Shown: positions 15,286 to 22,261 of the stretch, in pieces
Numbering within the stretch: the stretch's first letter is position 1
How the letters are laid out: each line of letters begins with the position of its first letter
Assembly (NCBI GenBank): GCA_047629355.1
Contig: JBLHWU010000077.1
Location: 1-25,953 of the forward strand
Source of the DNA: CAYUNA01 sp047629355
GTDB lineage: Bacteria; Bacteroidota; Bacteroidia; Chitinophagales; Saprospiraceae
DNA: 25,953 bases
Reading direction: 5' to 3'
Position numbers and translations under genes: made by a program
The notes under the pieces: model-generated
The model's database searches: none
Told to the model about the DNA's origin: nothing
Seen by the model: the letters and a program-made list of their open reading frames with translations, nothing else

Positions 15286-15306
15286 TTAAACCTATGAAAG
15301 GTTTAA
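15286..15306. promoter_or_regulatory. 8-bp palindrome upstream of the response regulator
   Basis: Perfect arms TTAAACCT and AGGTTTAA are separated by ATGAA, 24 bases before the response regulator ATG. It may be an operator or a leader hairpin near the ribosome-binding region. No cognate regulator can be named. Confidence 0.35.
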
Positions 15307-15330
15307 ATTGGTTATAAATAAATAAACCTC

Positions 15331-15774
15331 ATGACAAAGGCTAGACCAGTTAATATACTATTGATTGAAGATAACCCAGGCGATGTCCGCCTGACGCAAG
15401 AAGCATTCAAAGAAGGTAAAATTGACATCAAAATGGAAGTAGTGATGGATGGCGTTGAGGCTATCAAATTTTTACGAAAAGAAGATTCTTATGTTGATAA
15501 ATTCACACCAGACCTTATTTTATTAGATTTGAATTTACCAAAACGTGATGGTCGAGAGGTTTTGAAAGAAATCAAAGCAGACAACTTTTTGAAACGCATT
15601 CCAGTCGTTATTTTAACAACATCCAATGCGGAGCAGGATATTTTAAAAAGTTATAACCTACATGTCAATTGCTATATCAACAAGCCTGTTGATTTTGATA
15701 AGTTTTTCGACATTATTCAAAAAATTGAAGATTTCTGGTTGACCATAGCAATCTTACCAACTATGATGCCGTAA
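15331..15774 (+). CDS. Single-domain response regulator (Rcp1-like)
   Basis: The 147-residue protein is a lone receiver domain. The acidic pocket is LLIEDNPGD (Glu13, Asp14), the phospho-acceptor Asp66 lies in LLDLNLPKRDG, the switch threonine is in LTTSNA (96-98) and the conserved lysine is Lys118 in INKPVD. The EDNPGDVRLTQEA start and LNLPKRDGREVL are typical of Rcp1-type regulators that pair with phytochrome-like or hybrid kinases. It has no output domain and should relay phosphate or act by protein contact. The final residues (IAILPTMMP) are unlike the usual family end. The next gene, a hybrid kinase, starts 23 bases downstream, so the two probably work together. Confidence 0.92.
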   Translation: MTKARPVNILLIEDNPGDVRLTQEAFKEGKIDIKMEVVMDGVEAIKFLRKEDSYVDKFTPDLILLDLNLPKRDGREVLKEIKADNFLKRIPVVILTTSNAEQDILKSYNLHVNCYINKPVDFDKFFDIIQKIEDFWLTIAILPTMMP

Positions 15775-15797
15775 TTAATTATTGAAAGTTCACTCAC

Positions 15798-17741
15798 ATG
15801 AAGTATAAAACATCTATTTTACTGGTAGAAGATAATCCTGGCGACGTTGATTTGCTGAAGATTTTGTTGGCAAACGGGTCTCTAAAATGTGATTTAATCG
15901 TCGCAGAATCTTTCATTGAAGCTACCAAAATACTGGAGCAAAAAGACGTAGAACTCGTACTCTTAGACTTGAGTCTACCTGACATCAGCGGCTTCAAAAC
16001 GCTAACTGCTTATTTGGCGAATTTCTCCAATATTCCAGTCATTGTTTTGACAGGCATGAACAACGAAATCATTGGTAATCAATCAATTAAAGCAGGCGCA
16101 CAGGATTTTTTAGTCAAAGAACAGTTTGACGAAAAAATACTTAGTCGCTCCATCAGATATGCTTTGCAACGTTTTAAAACGCATATCAAACTCGAGGAAA
16201 CAGCGCACCAACTAGAGATTCATAAAAAGCGATATGTAGAAGCTCAGGAGATGGCACATTTTGGCAATTGGGAAATGGACATCGTGACCAATGAGATGAA
16301 ATGGACTGCAGAAATCTATCGAATCATGTGCGTTACGGAAGGTAGTCTTAATCCATCATTGACCAGTTTTTTGGACTATGTACACAAAGACGACCGACCG
16401 AAAGTAGAGGCATTTTTTGAAGAAGCTGCCAAGGATGGCAAAATGCACAAATTGGAACATCGTCTGCTTATTGACGGTATTTCTACCAAATATGTTGCGG
16501 TCCAAGCCAAGGTTTATTATGATGAAATGACGGATAAAATATTGCTGGTTGGAGGTTTACAGGATATTACAGAACGAAAATTATCGGAAAAATTAATCAT
16601 CGAAAAAAATATTTCTACCAAAGCGGAAAGCATAAAAGAAGAAGCTTTGGCAGAGATGGGTTTTCATATCCGAACGCCGCTTTCGTCCATTATGAACTTG
16701 TTGTATCTGCTTGATAACACACGGACTTCCATACCACAAAAGGATTTTCTCGATGGCTTGAAAACCTCAGTTGATGACTTGTCAATTGCGATTACCAATT
16801 TGCTAAATTTCTCTGTGATGGTGTCGGATAATGTCAAAATAGAAGCGGAAGAATTTAAAATTCAGCCCTTTTTGAAAGGCATTCAGAAGACCTTTCAATT
16901 AAAAACAGACAATGCTAAATTGGATTTGAATTTAATAATTGATGTCAATTTGCCTAAAAAATTAATTGGTGATATGAATAAGATTACACAGATTTTATAC
17001 AACCTCATCAACAATGCAGTAAAATACACCTCAGAAGGTGGCGAAATTCTAATTCATGCTTTTGCAAAAAATATACAAAGCAACAACCTCGATTTAGTCC
17101 TGCGGATTTCCGATAATGGTCGAGGTATATCTGCGCTCAAAATTGAGCAATTGTTGAAAGCAGAGAAGCTACTGGAGATTTATTCGGAAGAAGCAGAAAA
17201 TATTGGTGAAAAGAAATTGGGGATTGCCATCGTATCGAAACTCACGCAAACGATGAACGGTAAAATGTCCATCGAAAGTACGGAAAATGAAGGGACAACT
17301 TTTGAAATTTCCATACCAGTTACTGCGGTCAAACAAACCCAGATAATACTCCACAATAGACCGGAAGTACCTCTGAAAATATTGTTGGTAGAAGACCATA
17401 TTTTAAATCAAATCGCAACCAAAAAAGTTTTGATTCACTGGTCTGAATTCGTAACGGTGGACATTGCCGAAAATGGCTTAATTGCGGTCGAAAAATACCG
17501 TGAACATGGCTACGACCTTATCCTGATGGACATTCAAATGCCCGTGATGAATGGTATTGATGCTGCTCGTCGAATTCGCGAAACGAGCGATGTGCCAATC
17601 ATTGCCTTGACCGCTAATTCGACTAAACAAGAACAAGATAAGTGCTTCGCTACGGGGATGAATGATTACCTTTCTAAGCCATTCAAACCAGCAGCTTTGA
17701 AGGCGAAAATCATGGGATTGATTTCGATAGTGATGAATTAA
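15798..17741 (+). CDS. Hybrid histidine kinase: REC-PAS-HisKA-HATPase-REC
   Basis: The 647-residue protein is soluble, with no membrane helices. Order: N-terminal receiver (about 5-122, LLVEDNPGD, Asp57 in LLDLSLPD), a short coiled linker, a PAS domain (about 150-262, MAHFGNWEMD to GGLQDITERK), dimerisation/phospho-acceptor helix with His290 in MGFHIRTPLSSIM, ATP-binding domain (N box NLINNAVKY 402-410, G1 SDNGRGI 438-444, G2 GEKKLGIAIV 470-479) and a C-terminal receiver (527-643, VEDHILN, Asp578 in LMDIQMPVMNG, Lys627 in SKPFKP). All catalytic residues appear intact, though the H box has Ile-Arg where Ser/Glu is common. It is probably a cytoplasmic sensor that passes phosphate between its receivers and the upstream Rcp1-like protein. 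The signal is unknown. Confidence 0.93.
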   Translation: MKYKTSILLVEDNPGDVDLLKILLANGSLKCDLIVAESFIEATKILEQKDVELVLLDLSLPDISGFKTLTAYLANFSNIPVIVLTGMNNEIIGNQSIKAGAQDFLVKEQFDEKILSRSIRYALQRFKTHIKLEETAHQLEIHKKRYVEAQEMAHFGNWEMDIVTNEMKWTAEIYRIMCVTEGSLNPSLTSFLDYVHKDDRPKVEAFFEEAAKDGKMHKLEHRLLIDGISTKYVAVQAKVYYDEMTDKILLVGGLQDITERKLSEKLIIEKNISTKAESIKEEALAEMGFHIRTPLSSIMNLLYLLDNTRTSIPQKDFLDGLKTSVDDLSIAITNLLNFSVMVSDNVKIEAEEFKIQPFLKGIQKTFQLKTDNAKLDLNLIIDVNLPKKLIGDMNKITQILYNLINNAVKYTSEGGEILIHAFAKNIQSNNLDLVLRISDNGRGISALKIEQLLKAEKLLEIYSEEAENIGEKKLGIAIVSKLTQTMNGKMSIESTENEGTTFEISIPVTAVKQTQIILHNRPEVPLKILLVEDHILNQIATKKVLIHWSEFVTVDIAENGLIAVEKYREHGYDLILMDIQMPVMNGIDAARRIRETSDVPIIALTANSTKQEQDKCFATGMNDYLSKPFKPAALKAKIMGLISIVMN

Positions 17742-17784
17742 AGCTGGTTGACGGCGGACGGTTAACGGGAAATGAAGGAAATGA

Positions 17785-17821
17785 ATCGGGACTACTTTTT
17801 AGAAGTAGTCTCGATTTTTTT
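17785..17821 (+). terminator. Rho-independent terminator after the hybrid kinase
   Basis: Arms 17785-17797 (ATCGGGACTACTT) and 17803-17815 form a 13-bp stem with one G-U pair and a 5-base loop, followed by a T-run to 17821. It lies 44 bases past the kinase stop. It falls inside the long open frame that precedes coaX, which shows that this frame's upstream part is not coding. Confidence 0.85.
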
Positions 17822-17866
17822 ATTGTTGAAAATTGCTTACTTTACGGCTTTATTTGACAAATGGAA

Positions 17867-17948
17867 TTTGAGGAGCAAAATAAGTTTTATACAAAATTAT
17901 TTTGCTTCTCAAATCCCCACCCGCGCTACCGCAGGTAGCGCGCATTGT
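17867..17948 (-). repeat. Two-hairpin dispersed repeat, copy D (inverted orientation)
   Basis: Module 2 has arms 17867-17888 and 17893-17913 (TTTGAG outer ends, about 20 bp with one true mismatch and one bulge). TCCCCACC follows, then module 1 with perfect 9-bp arms CGCGCTACC and GGTAGCGCG around GCA (17922-17942). It lies 70 bases upstream of the coaX start and accounts for the false N-terminal extension of that frame. Confidence 0.75.
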
Positions 17949-18017
17949 GTTTATATTGAAACGAGAAAATCTGTACTTTTAGCTGTTCAAATTCAAAAAA
18001 TCTCAAACCGTCAACTC

Positions 18018-18779
18018 ATGCTTTTAGCCATTGATATTGGAAATTCAAACGTCGTACTTGCCTTATATAATGATGAAAAATGGCAAGATTTATTAAGAAT
18101 ACCTACCCTACCCGATCAAACTGCTTTGTATTATAAAATGGTCATTGCAGAACATTTTTTAGAATCACGCCTATCTATAACCGTTGTCGATAAAGTGATT
18201 TTAAGTAGTGTCGTTCCTGAATTGCGCGAAGTTTTCATTCCTGTTTTATCTGAATTATTTCAGCAAGAACCCATTGTTGTCGGCCCTAATATTTATGATA
18301 AATTGCCACTCGAAATTTTGCGCCCTGACCAGATTGGGACAGACCTTGTTGCGAATGCGATGTCTGTTTTTACTCAATTTAAGAAGGATTGTATTATCGT
18401 AGATTTTGGGACAGCATTGAGTTTTACGATTGTCAATAAAGAGGGTAAAATCGAAGGTATTAACATTGCACCTGGTTTGAAAACGGCTGTAAAAGCACTG
18501 GTTGGCAATACGGCACAATTGCCAGAAATACCGCTTCGGATGCCAGATTCTGCGATTGGAAAAGATACGGTTACTGCCATTCAGTCGGGTATTTTAATTG
18601 GGTATGTTGGTTTGGTACGGCATCAATTAGCGAGCATTCGTAAGGAATTGGGAGAACAATATATTGCGGTGGCGACTGGTGGTTTGTCGCGCATTTTAAC
18701 GGAATTGGAAGAGGATTTTGAAGTTGTGGACAGGAATTTGACGATGGATGGATTGCGGTTTATTGCAGCGATTTTTTAG
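18018..18779 (+). CDS. coaX: Type III pantothenate kinase
   Basis: The 253-residue enzyme phosphorylates pantothenate in the first step of coenzyme A synthesis. Motifs are those of CoaX: MLLAIDIGNSNVVLALY with Asp6 in the phosphate-binding motif, RPDQIGTDLVANA (102-114) with the catalytic Asp109, and the second phosphate motif VDFGTALSFTIV (128-139). The length equals the family norm. The frame stays open back to 17772, but those 82 codons include the kinase-gene terminator and repeat D, and homology starts exactly at ATG 18018. It stands alone on the plus strand. It is unlinked to the NAD genes mechanistically, although both are vitamin-derived cofactor pathways. Confidence 0.93.
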   Translation: MLLAIDIGNSNVVLALYNDEKWQDLLRIPTLPDQTALYYKMVIAEHFLESRLSITVVDKVILSSVVPELREVFIPVLSELFQQEPIVVGPNIYDKLPLEILRPDQIGTDLVANAMSVFTQFKKDCIIVDFGTALSFTIVNKEGKIEGINIAPGLKTAVKALVGNTAQLPEIPLRMPDSAIGKDTVTAIQSGILIGYVGLVRHQLASIRKELGEQYIAVATGGLSRILTELEEDFEVVDRNLTMDGLRFIAAIF

Positions 18780-18784
18780 AGGAA

Positions 18785-18817
18785 AAATTATGGTGATTTT
18801 AAAAATCACCATAATTT
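18785..18817. terminator. Perfect hairpin after coaX
   Basis: Arms 18785-18800 (AAATTATGGTGATTTT) and 18802-18817 are a perfect 16-bp inverted repeat around one A, 6 bases past the coaX stop and just past the end of the minus-strand secretion-tail remnant. The flanking T-run is weak on the plus strand and better (TTTTTCC) on the minus strand. Confidence 0.65.
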
Positions 18818-18826
18818 GAATCCGAT

Positions 18827-19080
18827 TTACTGCTTTAAAAATCGAGTAGCTGTCTTATTTTCTCCATCCGTATATTCTAAAACATACATTCCCTTCGTCA
18901 AATTTACTACGTCAATATTCATTTTTAAATCCGTCATTTTTTGAGTAATTACGGATTTAAAAATGGCAATCAATCCGGTGTACCGTTTATCCAAAGTCAT
19001 CGGAGAATTAGTCGGATTGTATTCCGTAAAATTTCCATCTTTTAAATGAAATAATCCACCGCCCGTCGCAAACCATGAAT
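18827..19080 (-). pseudogene. Remnant of a propeller-type secreted protein with type IX secretion C-terminal tail
   Basis: One open frame, without a start codon of its own, reads NSWFATGGGLFHLKDGN, a typical two-component-regulator propeller (Reg_prop) blade, then FTEYNPTNSPM. It ends with a type IX sorting domain end: NIDVVNLTKGMYVLEYTDG followed by ENKTATRFLKQ and stop (TAA 18827-18829). The centre is disturbed by a perfect 14-bp inverted repeat (18921-18934/18951-18964), so the two parts were probably joined by deletion and small duplication. In the upstream direction it overlaps, in another frame, the ADP-ribosylglycohydrolase remnant. The original gene was probably a large secreted or surface protein. 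Nothing suggests that the fragment is expressed. Confidence 0.6.
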
Positions 19081-19836
19081 TCCATCTAAAAAATATGGCT
19101 TTTCAATTGGCTGCTTTCCGCAAAGGATTTCAAAATCAACTTCAGTAAGCTGCTCATAATCAGGCAATTGTTCCATCTCCTCCAAATATAAAACGTAATC
19201 TTCCTACAACTCAATATTAGCCAAACAATGGGCAATTGAATCTCGAAATTCTCCATTTTGTTGCAATAAAAAAGCGGTTGCCTGTGCCACAATCTAGCTT
19301 GACTGAATTGCCTTTAAATTGGGATGTGTTGCTACTGCATTAATCGCTACATATTCATTAATCAGCGCTACATCTATCAACCCAAACGGAATAGCCCACA
19401 TCGCAGGCGCATTCCCAGGATTTGGTCTATTTCTTTGAAAATTCCGCACTTGCTCAATCGACATTTCACCACTATAAAACCAGCGCATCGAACTATGTCC
19501 ACAGCGTGGAAAGCCTTTGCGTTCGATGCCATTTTCATATTCTTTTTTCCAAAAACCGACTAATGAATCAGCAGTAATTGCTTCGCCAGATACAATTGCT
19601 TTCATCGTTCCAATCGTCACTTCCGTATCATCGGTATAGTCCCATTCGCGGTAGTTTTCGATTAAAATTTGTTGTAGTTTTTTAGACGCAGGAATATTTT
19701 TTAGAGCATTAACCAATTTGGTAAAATCTACGTTTTTTCGAACCCAATTGCGGTCTTGGAATTCTACGCCTGCACCGAATGCATCGCCGATAGCGAAAGC
19801 GAGAAGAAGGTCTTGAATGTTAATTCTTTGTCTCAT
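19042..19836 (-). pseudogene. ADP-ribosylglycohydrolase family gene with two amber stops and a lost C-terminus
   Basis: The intact N-terminal part (180 codons, 19294-19836) has the family traits: LLLAFAIGDAFGAGVEF near the start, the metal site WDYTDDTEVTIGTMKA, GNAPAMWAIPFGLID and ATHPN. TAG then occurs at 19294-19296 (QSS stop IVAQATAFLL) and, in the same frame, at 19204-19206 (NIEL stop EDYVLYLEEM). Homologous-looking sequence continues to about KPYFLDGI. The second metal motif expected near the C-terminus (of the GGDxDxxA type) is absent; the frame ends at TAA 19042-19044 inside foreign sequence. Both TAGs could each come from CAG by one C-to-T change. Intact relatives remove ADP-ribose from proteins or small molecules, which fits the NAD genes next door. 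A truncated 180-residue product is unlikely to be active. Confidence 0.8.
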
Positions 19837-19873
19837 ATAATTTTATTGAAATAAATTCCAATTATTGTTTTAT

Positions 19874-19910
19874 CACATAGCACACATAGAATTCTCACAT
19901 AGCCACATAG
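19874..19910. repeat. Four irregular copies of CACATAG
   Basis: CACATAG occurs at 19874, 19883, 19896 and 19904, with spacers of 2, 6 and 1 bases. A small perfect palindrome (TAGCTTA/TAAGCTA, 19918-19935) follows. It lies just upstream of the ADP-ribosylglycohydrolase remnant. The spacing is too irregular for a CRISPR or for a clear helical operator array. Confidence 0.4.
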
Positions 19911-19948
19911 CTGCTTTTAGCTTAAAAATAAGCTATCCTTCTTAGGAA

Positions 19949-20030
19949 TGCGCTACCTGCAGCAGTGCGGGTGGGTTTCTTTAGGGGCAAAAACGCTTTT
20001 TATAAAATCGCTTTGCCCATCAAACTTCCT
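19949..20030 (+). repeat. Two-hairpin dispersed repeat, copy E (diverged)
   Basis: Module 1 (TGCGCTACCTGCAGCAGTGC, then GGGTGGG) is followed by module 2 at about 19982-20025, where the arms have decayed (AGGGGCAAAAACGCTTTT against TTTGCCCATCAAA). CTTAGGAA lies just upstream, at 19941, as at the ends of other elements. Together with the CACATAG copies and the terminator it fills the gene-free 19837-20138. Confidence 0.6.
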
Positions 20031-20069
20031 TTATCAGAACGCGACATTGAATATAATAATTCGAAAACT

Positions 20070-20105
20070 CAGGGCTTGATTTTCAAATGAGAAAATCAAG
20101 CCCTG
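20070..20105 (-). terminator. Terminator-like hairpin after the NAMPT gene
   Basis: Perfect 15-bp arms CAGGGCTTGATTTTC (20070-20084) and its complement (20091-20105) surround a 6-base loop, 33 bases past the stop of the phosphoribosyltransferase gene. On the minus strand it is followed by a short T-run (AGTTTTCG). It probably ends the NAD operon before the ADP-ribosylglycohydrolase remnant. Confidence 0.7.
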
Positions 20106-20138
20106 AAACACATTTCGCATATTTTAAAAGAATCACAT

Positions 20139-21623
20139 TCAAATTGTTGCCAGTTCGGGTGCAGCAATCTCCGTTTTCAACCTCGCTCGAACCTCTCCCA
20201 AACTCGTCTCCTTCAATAACTTCCCATCCCGATAAACAACCTCTAACAAGCCACCTTTTTCTTCCTCATCCGTAACCTCATCTCGCATCACCAATTCCCC
20301 TTCGACCCTATCAATTCGCAACATTCCTTTAGCTGATTTCTTCGTCCCATCATCCGTTTTTGGGTTTTTAAAAATCGCTCGACCTTCGCCGTTCACGATA
20401 CCATAAGTGGCTTTCATCGCAAAACCAAATGTGTCGCGCGTCACATATTGATACGTGTAAGAACCGATGCCGAAAACGACATTCGTAGAAGCAAATCCCT
20501 TAGTTTCCAGTATTTTACAAATGCGTTCACAGCGTTCCAAGGTGATGCTATCGCCATAAATTAGACCGATGTGTTCCTCTAAAATCTTATAGCCTTTTTC
20601 AGAAATCGTTCCGCCAAAAATCTCCCATAAACATTCCACAGCACCTTTAAATTCAGGACTACCGACTGCAGCATTTGAGTCACCACAAATAATTTTCACA
20701 GGGTCACCAGAGTCAGGACGAATGACAACTTTGCCATCTCGCACCAAAATTTCGGGTTTCAATTCCACCAAAAACTCGGTAATCACTTGCCAAAAATCCC
20801 AAGTATCCGACACGATGCTGACGATGCCTTTTGAATAAGTTTCGTTGATTAAGCGGCGAAAAGTGTCAATTTCTTCGTCTTGCATTCCCATACACATCAC
20901 GCTATGTTCGGTCGCAGGAACACTGCTGCCCACCAATTCTTTTTCACAATCTGCCTTGTAAAATTCCTCTAAAAAATCAACCGCTGGAATGCTATCTGTT
21001 CCCGCAAAACTCAGCAAATGCGCCGCTCCACTCATCATCGCCGCTTCCATTCCCGCCATACCTCGAAAACTAAAATCATGCGCTTGAAACGGTACAAATT
21101 CTGCATCGCCGCCCGTCATTTCGGCATATTTATTCAGTATTTTTCGGTATTCCAACGCCATCGTCGCACTCGTACACGGCATCCATAGAATGCACGAAAA
21201 AATAGTTTCTAAAAAATTAGTTATCCAAAAGAATTCAGGTAACGTATTTTTCATCGTAAACATCGCCGTACGTATCGGGACCAATGTTCCTTCGGGTAAA
21301 GCTTTGATTTCAATCGGCAAATAGCCCAAATCATACAAGGCTTCCACATGGTCATAAGTAATCGCCTCTTTTCCCAAATAATGATTGATTCGACGTCGAT
21401 ATTTCGCAATGACTTTCGCTTTTGGTCGTTCAAAAAAGTTCTGGTTAAACTCCTCTTGCAAATATTGTTTGATGAAATATTGCAGTCCAAAAAATACCAC
21501 TTTGTCAACGCCTTCAATGCGGCTTTTTCGTGGTGTCCAATTGGAATAAACGAGTTCTGTTCCTGTTGGATATTGATTTCGATGGTCAACTTTGTAACCG
21601 TCGGTTAGGTGTAAAACGTTCAT
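20139..21623 (-). CDS. nadV: Nicotinamide phosphoribosyltransferase family enzyme (NAMPT/NadV)
   Basis: The 494-residue enzyme has the length of human NAMPT (491). Family motifs are clear: LTDGYKVDHRNQYP near the N-terminus, SNWTPRKSR, HDFSFRGM (182-188; the Asp that binds the nicotinamide amide in NAMPT is Asp183), FAGTDSIPA (206-214), SVPATEHSVM with the catalytic His240, and VIRPDSGDP. Canonical members join nicotinamide and PRPP to make NMN in the cytoplasm. The homologous Namat enzyme of the phage NARP1 pathway uses ADP-ribose pyrophosphate instead and makes NAD+ directly; this cannot be excluded given the unusual Prs-like partner upstream. It lies 95 bases after the NADAR gene, with a repeat between, and is the last intact gene of the operon. 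Confidence 0.9.
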   Translation of the reverse strand: MNVLHLTDGYKVDHRNQYPTGTELVYSNWTPRKSRIEGVDKVVFFGLQYFIKQYLQEEFNQNFFERPKAKVIAKYRRRINHYLGKEAITYDHVEALYDLGYLPIEIKALPEGTLVPIRTAMFTMKNTLPEFFWITNFLETIFSCILWMPCTSATMALEYRKILNKYAEMTGGDAEFVPFQAHDFSFRGMAGMEAAMMSGAAHLLSFAGTDSIPAVDFLEEFYKADCEKELVGSSVPATEHSVMCMGMQDEEIDTFRRLINETYSKGIVSIVSDTWDFWQVITEFLVELKPEILVRDGKVVIRPDSGDPVKIICGDSNAAVGSPEFKGAVECLWEIFGGTISEKGYKILEEHIGLIYGDSITLERCERICKILETKGFASTNVVFGIGSYTYQYVTRDTFGFAMKATYGIVNGEGRAIFKNPKTDDGTKKSAKGMLRIDRVEGELVMRDEVTDEEEKGGLLEVVYRDGKLLKETSLGEVRARLKTEIAAPELATI

Positions 21624-21659
21624 AAGCTATGATGTATAAATGTATTTTAAAATTGGTTC

Positions 21660-21730
21660 TTTTGTAACCGTAGTGGAGGAATCTGACGTGATCGATTCTC
21701 CAGATTACTCCACTACGATCAGAATGACAA
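21660..21730. repeat. REP-like palindrome at the NADAR 3' end
   Basis: Arms 21669-21685 (CGTAGTGGAGGAATCTG) and 21701-21717 match with one mismatch. The flank GATCAGAATGAC (21717-21728) belongs to the same unit, which resembles a widespread intergenic repeat of the type GTCATTCTGAxCGTAGTGGAGxAATCTG found in many bacteria. The NADAR stop codon (21719-21721) and last residues (SF) lie inside it. It occupies the gap between NADAR and nadV. Confidence 0.7.
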
Positions 21731-22261
21731 ACGTACCTCCATCAACGCAAATCCCAATAAGTTCTCCCCTTTCCAGCAATCCGGTCGAAGAATATCCTTA
21801 TGATCTTGCACCATCCCAATCCCCCAAATGTTATCATACGGACTGGCTTCCACCAAAATTCGGTTATTCGTATTCATCAAAAAATTCTTCATTTCCGTAT
21901 TCTGTTGAAATTTATATTGGTTGCCTTCAACGACCAATTGAAACTTCTTCGCGTCCCACATTTCAGGATTAAAATTGCAGACTTTTCGCCCTAATTTTTT
22001 CGCCTCAGCGGAAGATTTAGCCGCTAAAATTCGCTGCCGTATTTCTTCATCGTCAAACAGTTCTGCTTTTTTAGCCATCATCCAATGTTCCGCCGTTTTG
22101 TATGAAATTTCATCAACGATAAACTCCGATGCAAACCATTGGCTAAAGCAACTTTTAGTCATCGAACCATCTCTTCCAGACTTATGTCCCCAGAAAAACA
22201 GGAACTTTTGTGGTTCGTTATTCTGGTATTCTTGTATTGTTTTTTCTAAAGAGTATTTCAT
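21719..22261 (-). CDS. NADAR (YbiA-like) family protein
   Basis: The 180-residue protein shows the full NADAR pattern: FLFFWGH at 20-26, SQWFASEFIVDEISYKTAEH with the conserved TAEHWMM, KKAELFDDE, ILAAKSSAEAKKLGR, VEGNQYKFQQN and VEASPYDNIWGIG near the end. NADAR proteins are N-glycosidases; relatives act on riboflavin-pathway intermediates (YbiA/RibX) or remove ADP-ribose from guanine in DNA, and the family was named for its link to NAD and ADP-ribose genes. The neighbours here favour an ADP-ribose substrate. ATG 22261 overlaps the upstream HAD gene by 44 bases. The last few codons come from a REP-like repeat, so the original C-terminus may have been replaced, but the domain looks complete. 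Confidence 0.88.
   Translation of the reverse strand: MKYSLEKTIQEYQNNEPQKFLFFWGHKSGRDGSMTKSCFSQWFASEFIVDEISYKTAEHWMMAKKAELFDDEEIRQRILAAKSSAEAKKLGRKVCNFNPEMWDAKKFQLVVEGNQYKFQQNTEMKNFLMNTNNRILVEASPYDNIWGIGMVQDHKDILRPDCWKGENLLGFALMEVRLSF

Larger units (their letters stand above)
14907..15330. other. Gene-free divergent spacer between carotenoid operon and response regulator
   Basis: This 424-base stretch has no supported ORF. It holds a possible -7 box for the carotenoid operon at 15006-15013 and a small palindrome just upstream of the response regulator at 15286-15306. The rest is AT-rich (long A and T runs) without recognisable repeats. Unlike most other long spacers in the window it contains no large inverted repeat. 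Confidence 0.6.

Noticed and set aside
17772..18017. N-terminal extension of pantothenate kinase (82 codons)
   Set aside because: It spans the terminator of the hybrid kinase gene and repeat copy D; CoaX homology begins exactly at ATG 18018.
19204..19296. Amber codons read as an amino acid (recoding) in the ADP-ribosylglycohydrolase
   Set aside because: TAG ends intact genes in this window (coaX, GGPP synthase) and the C-terminal catalytic region is lost anyway, so simple decay is a better explanation.
19874..19910. CRISPR array from repeated CACATAG
   Set aside because: Units are only 7 bases with spacers of 1-6 bases and no cas genes; this is a short degenerate repeat.
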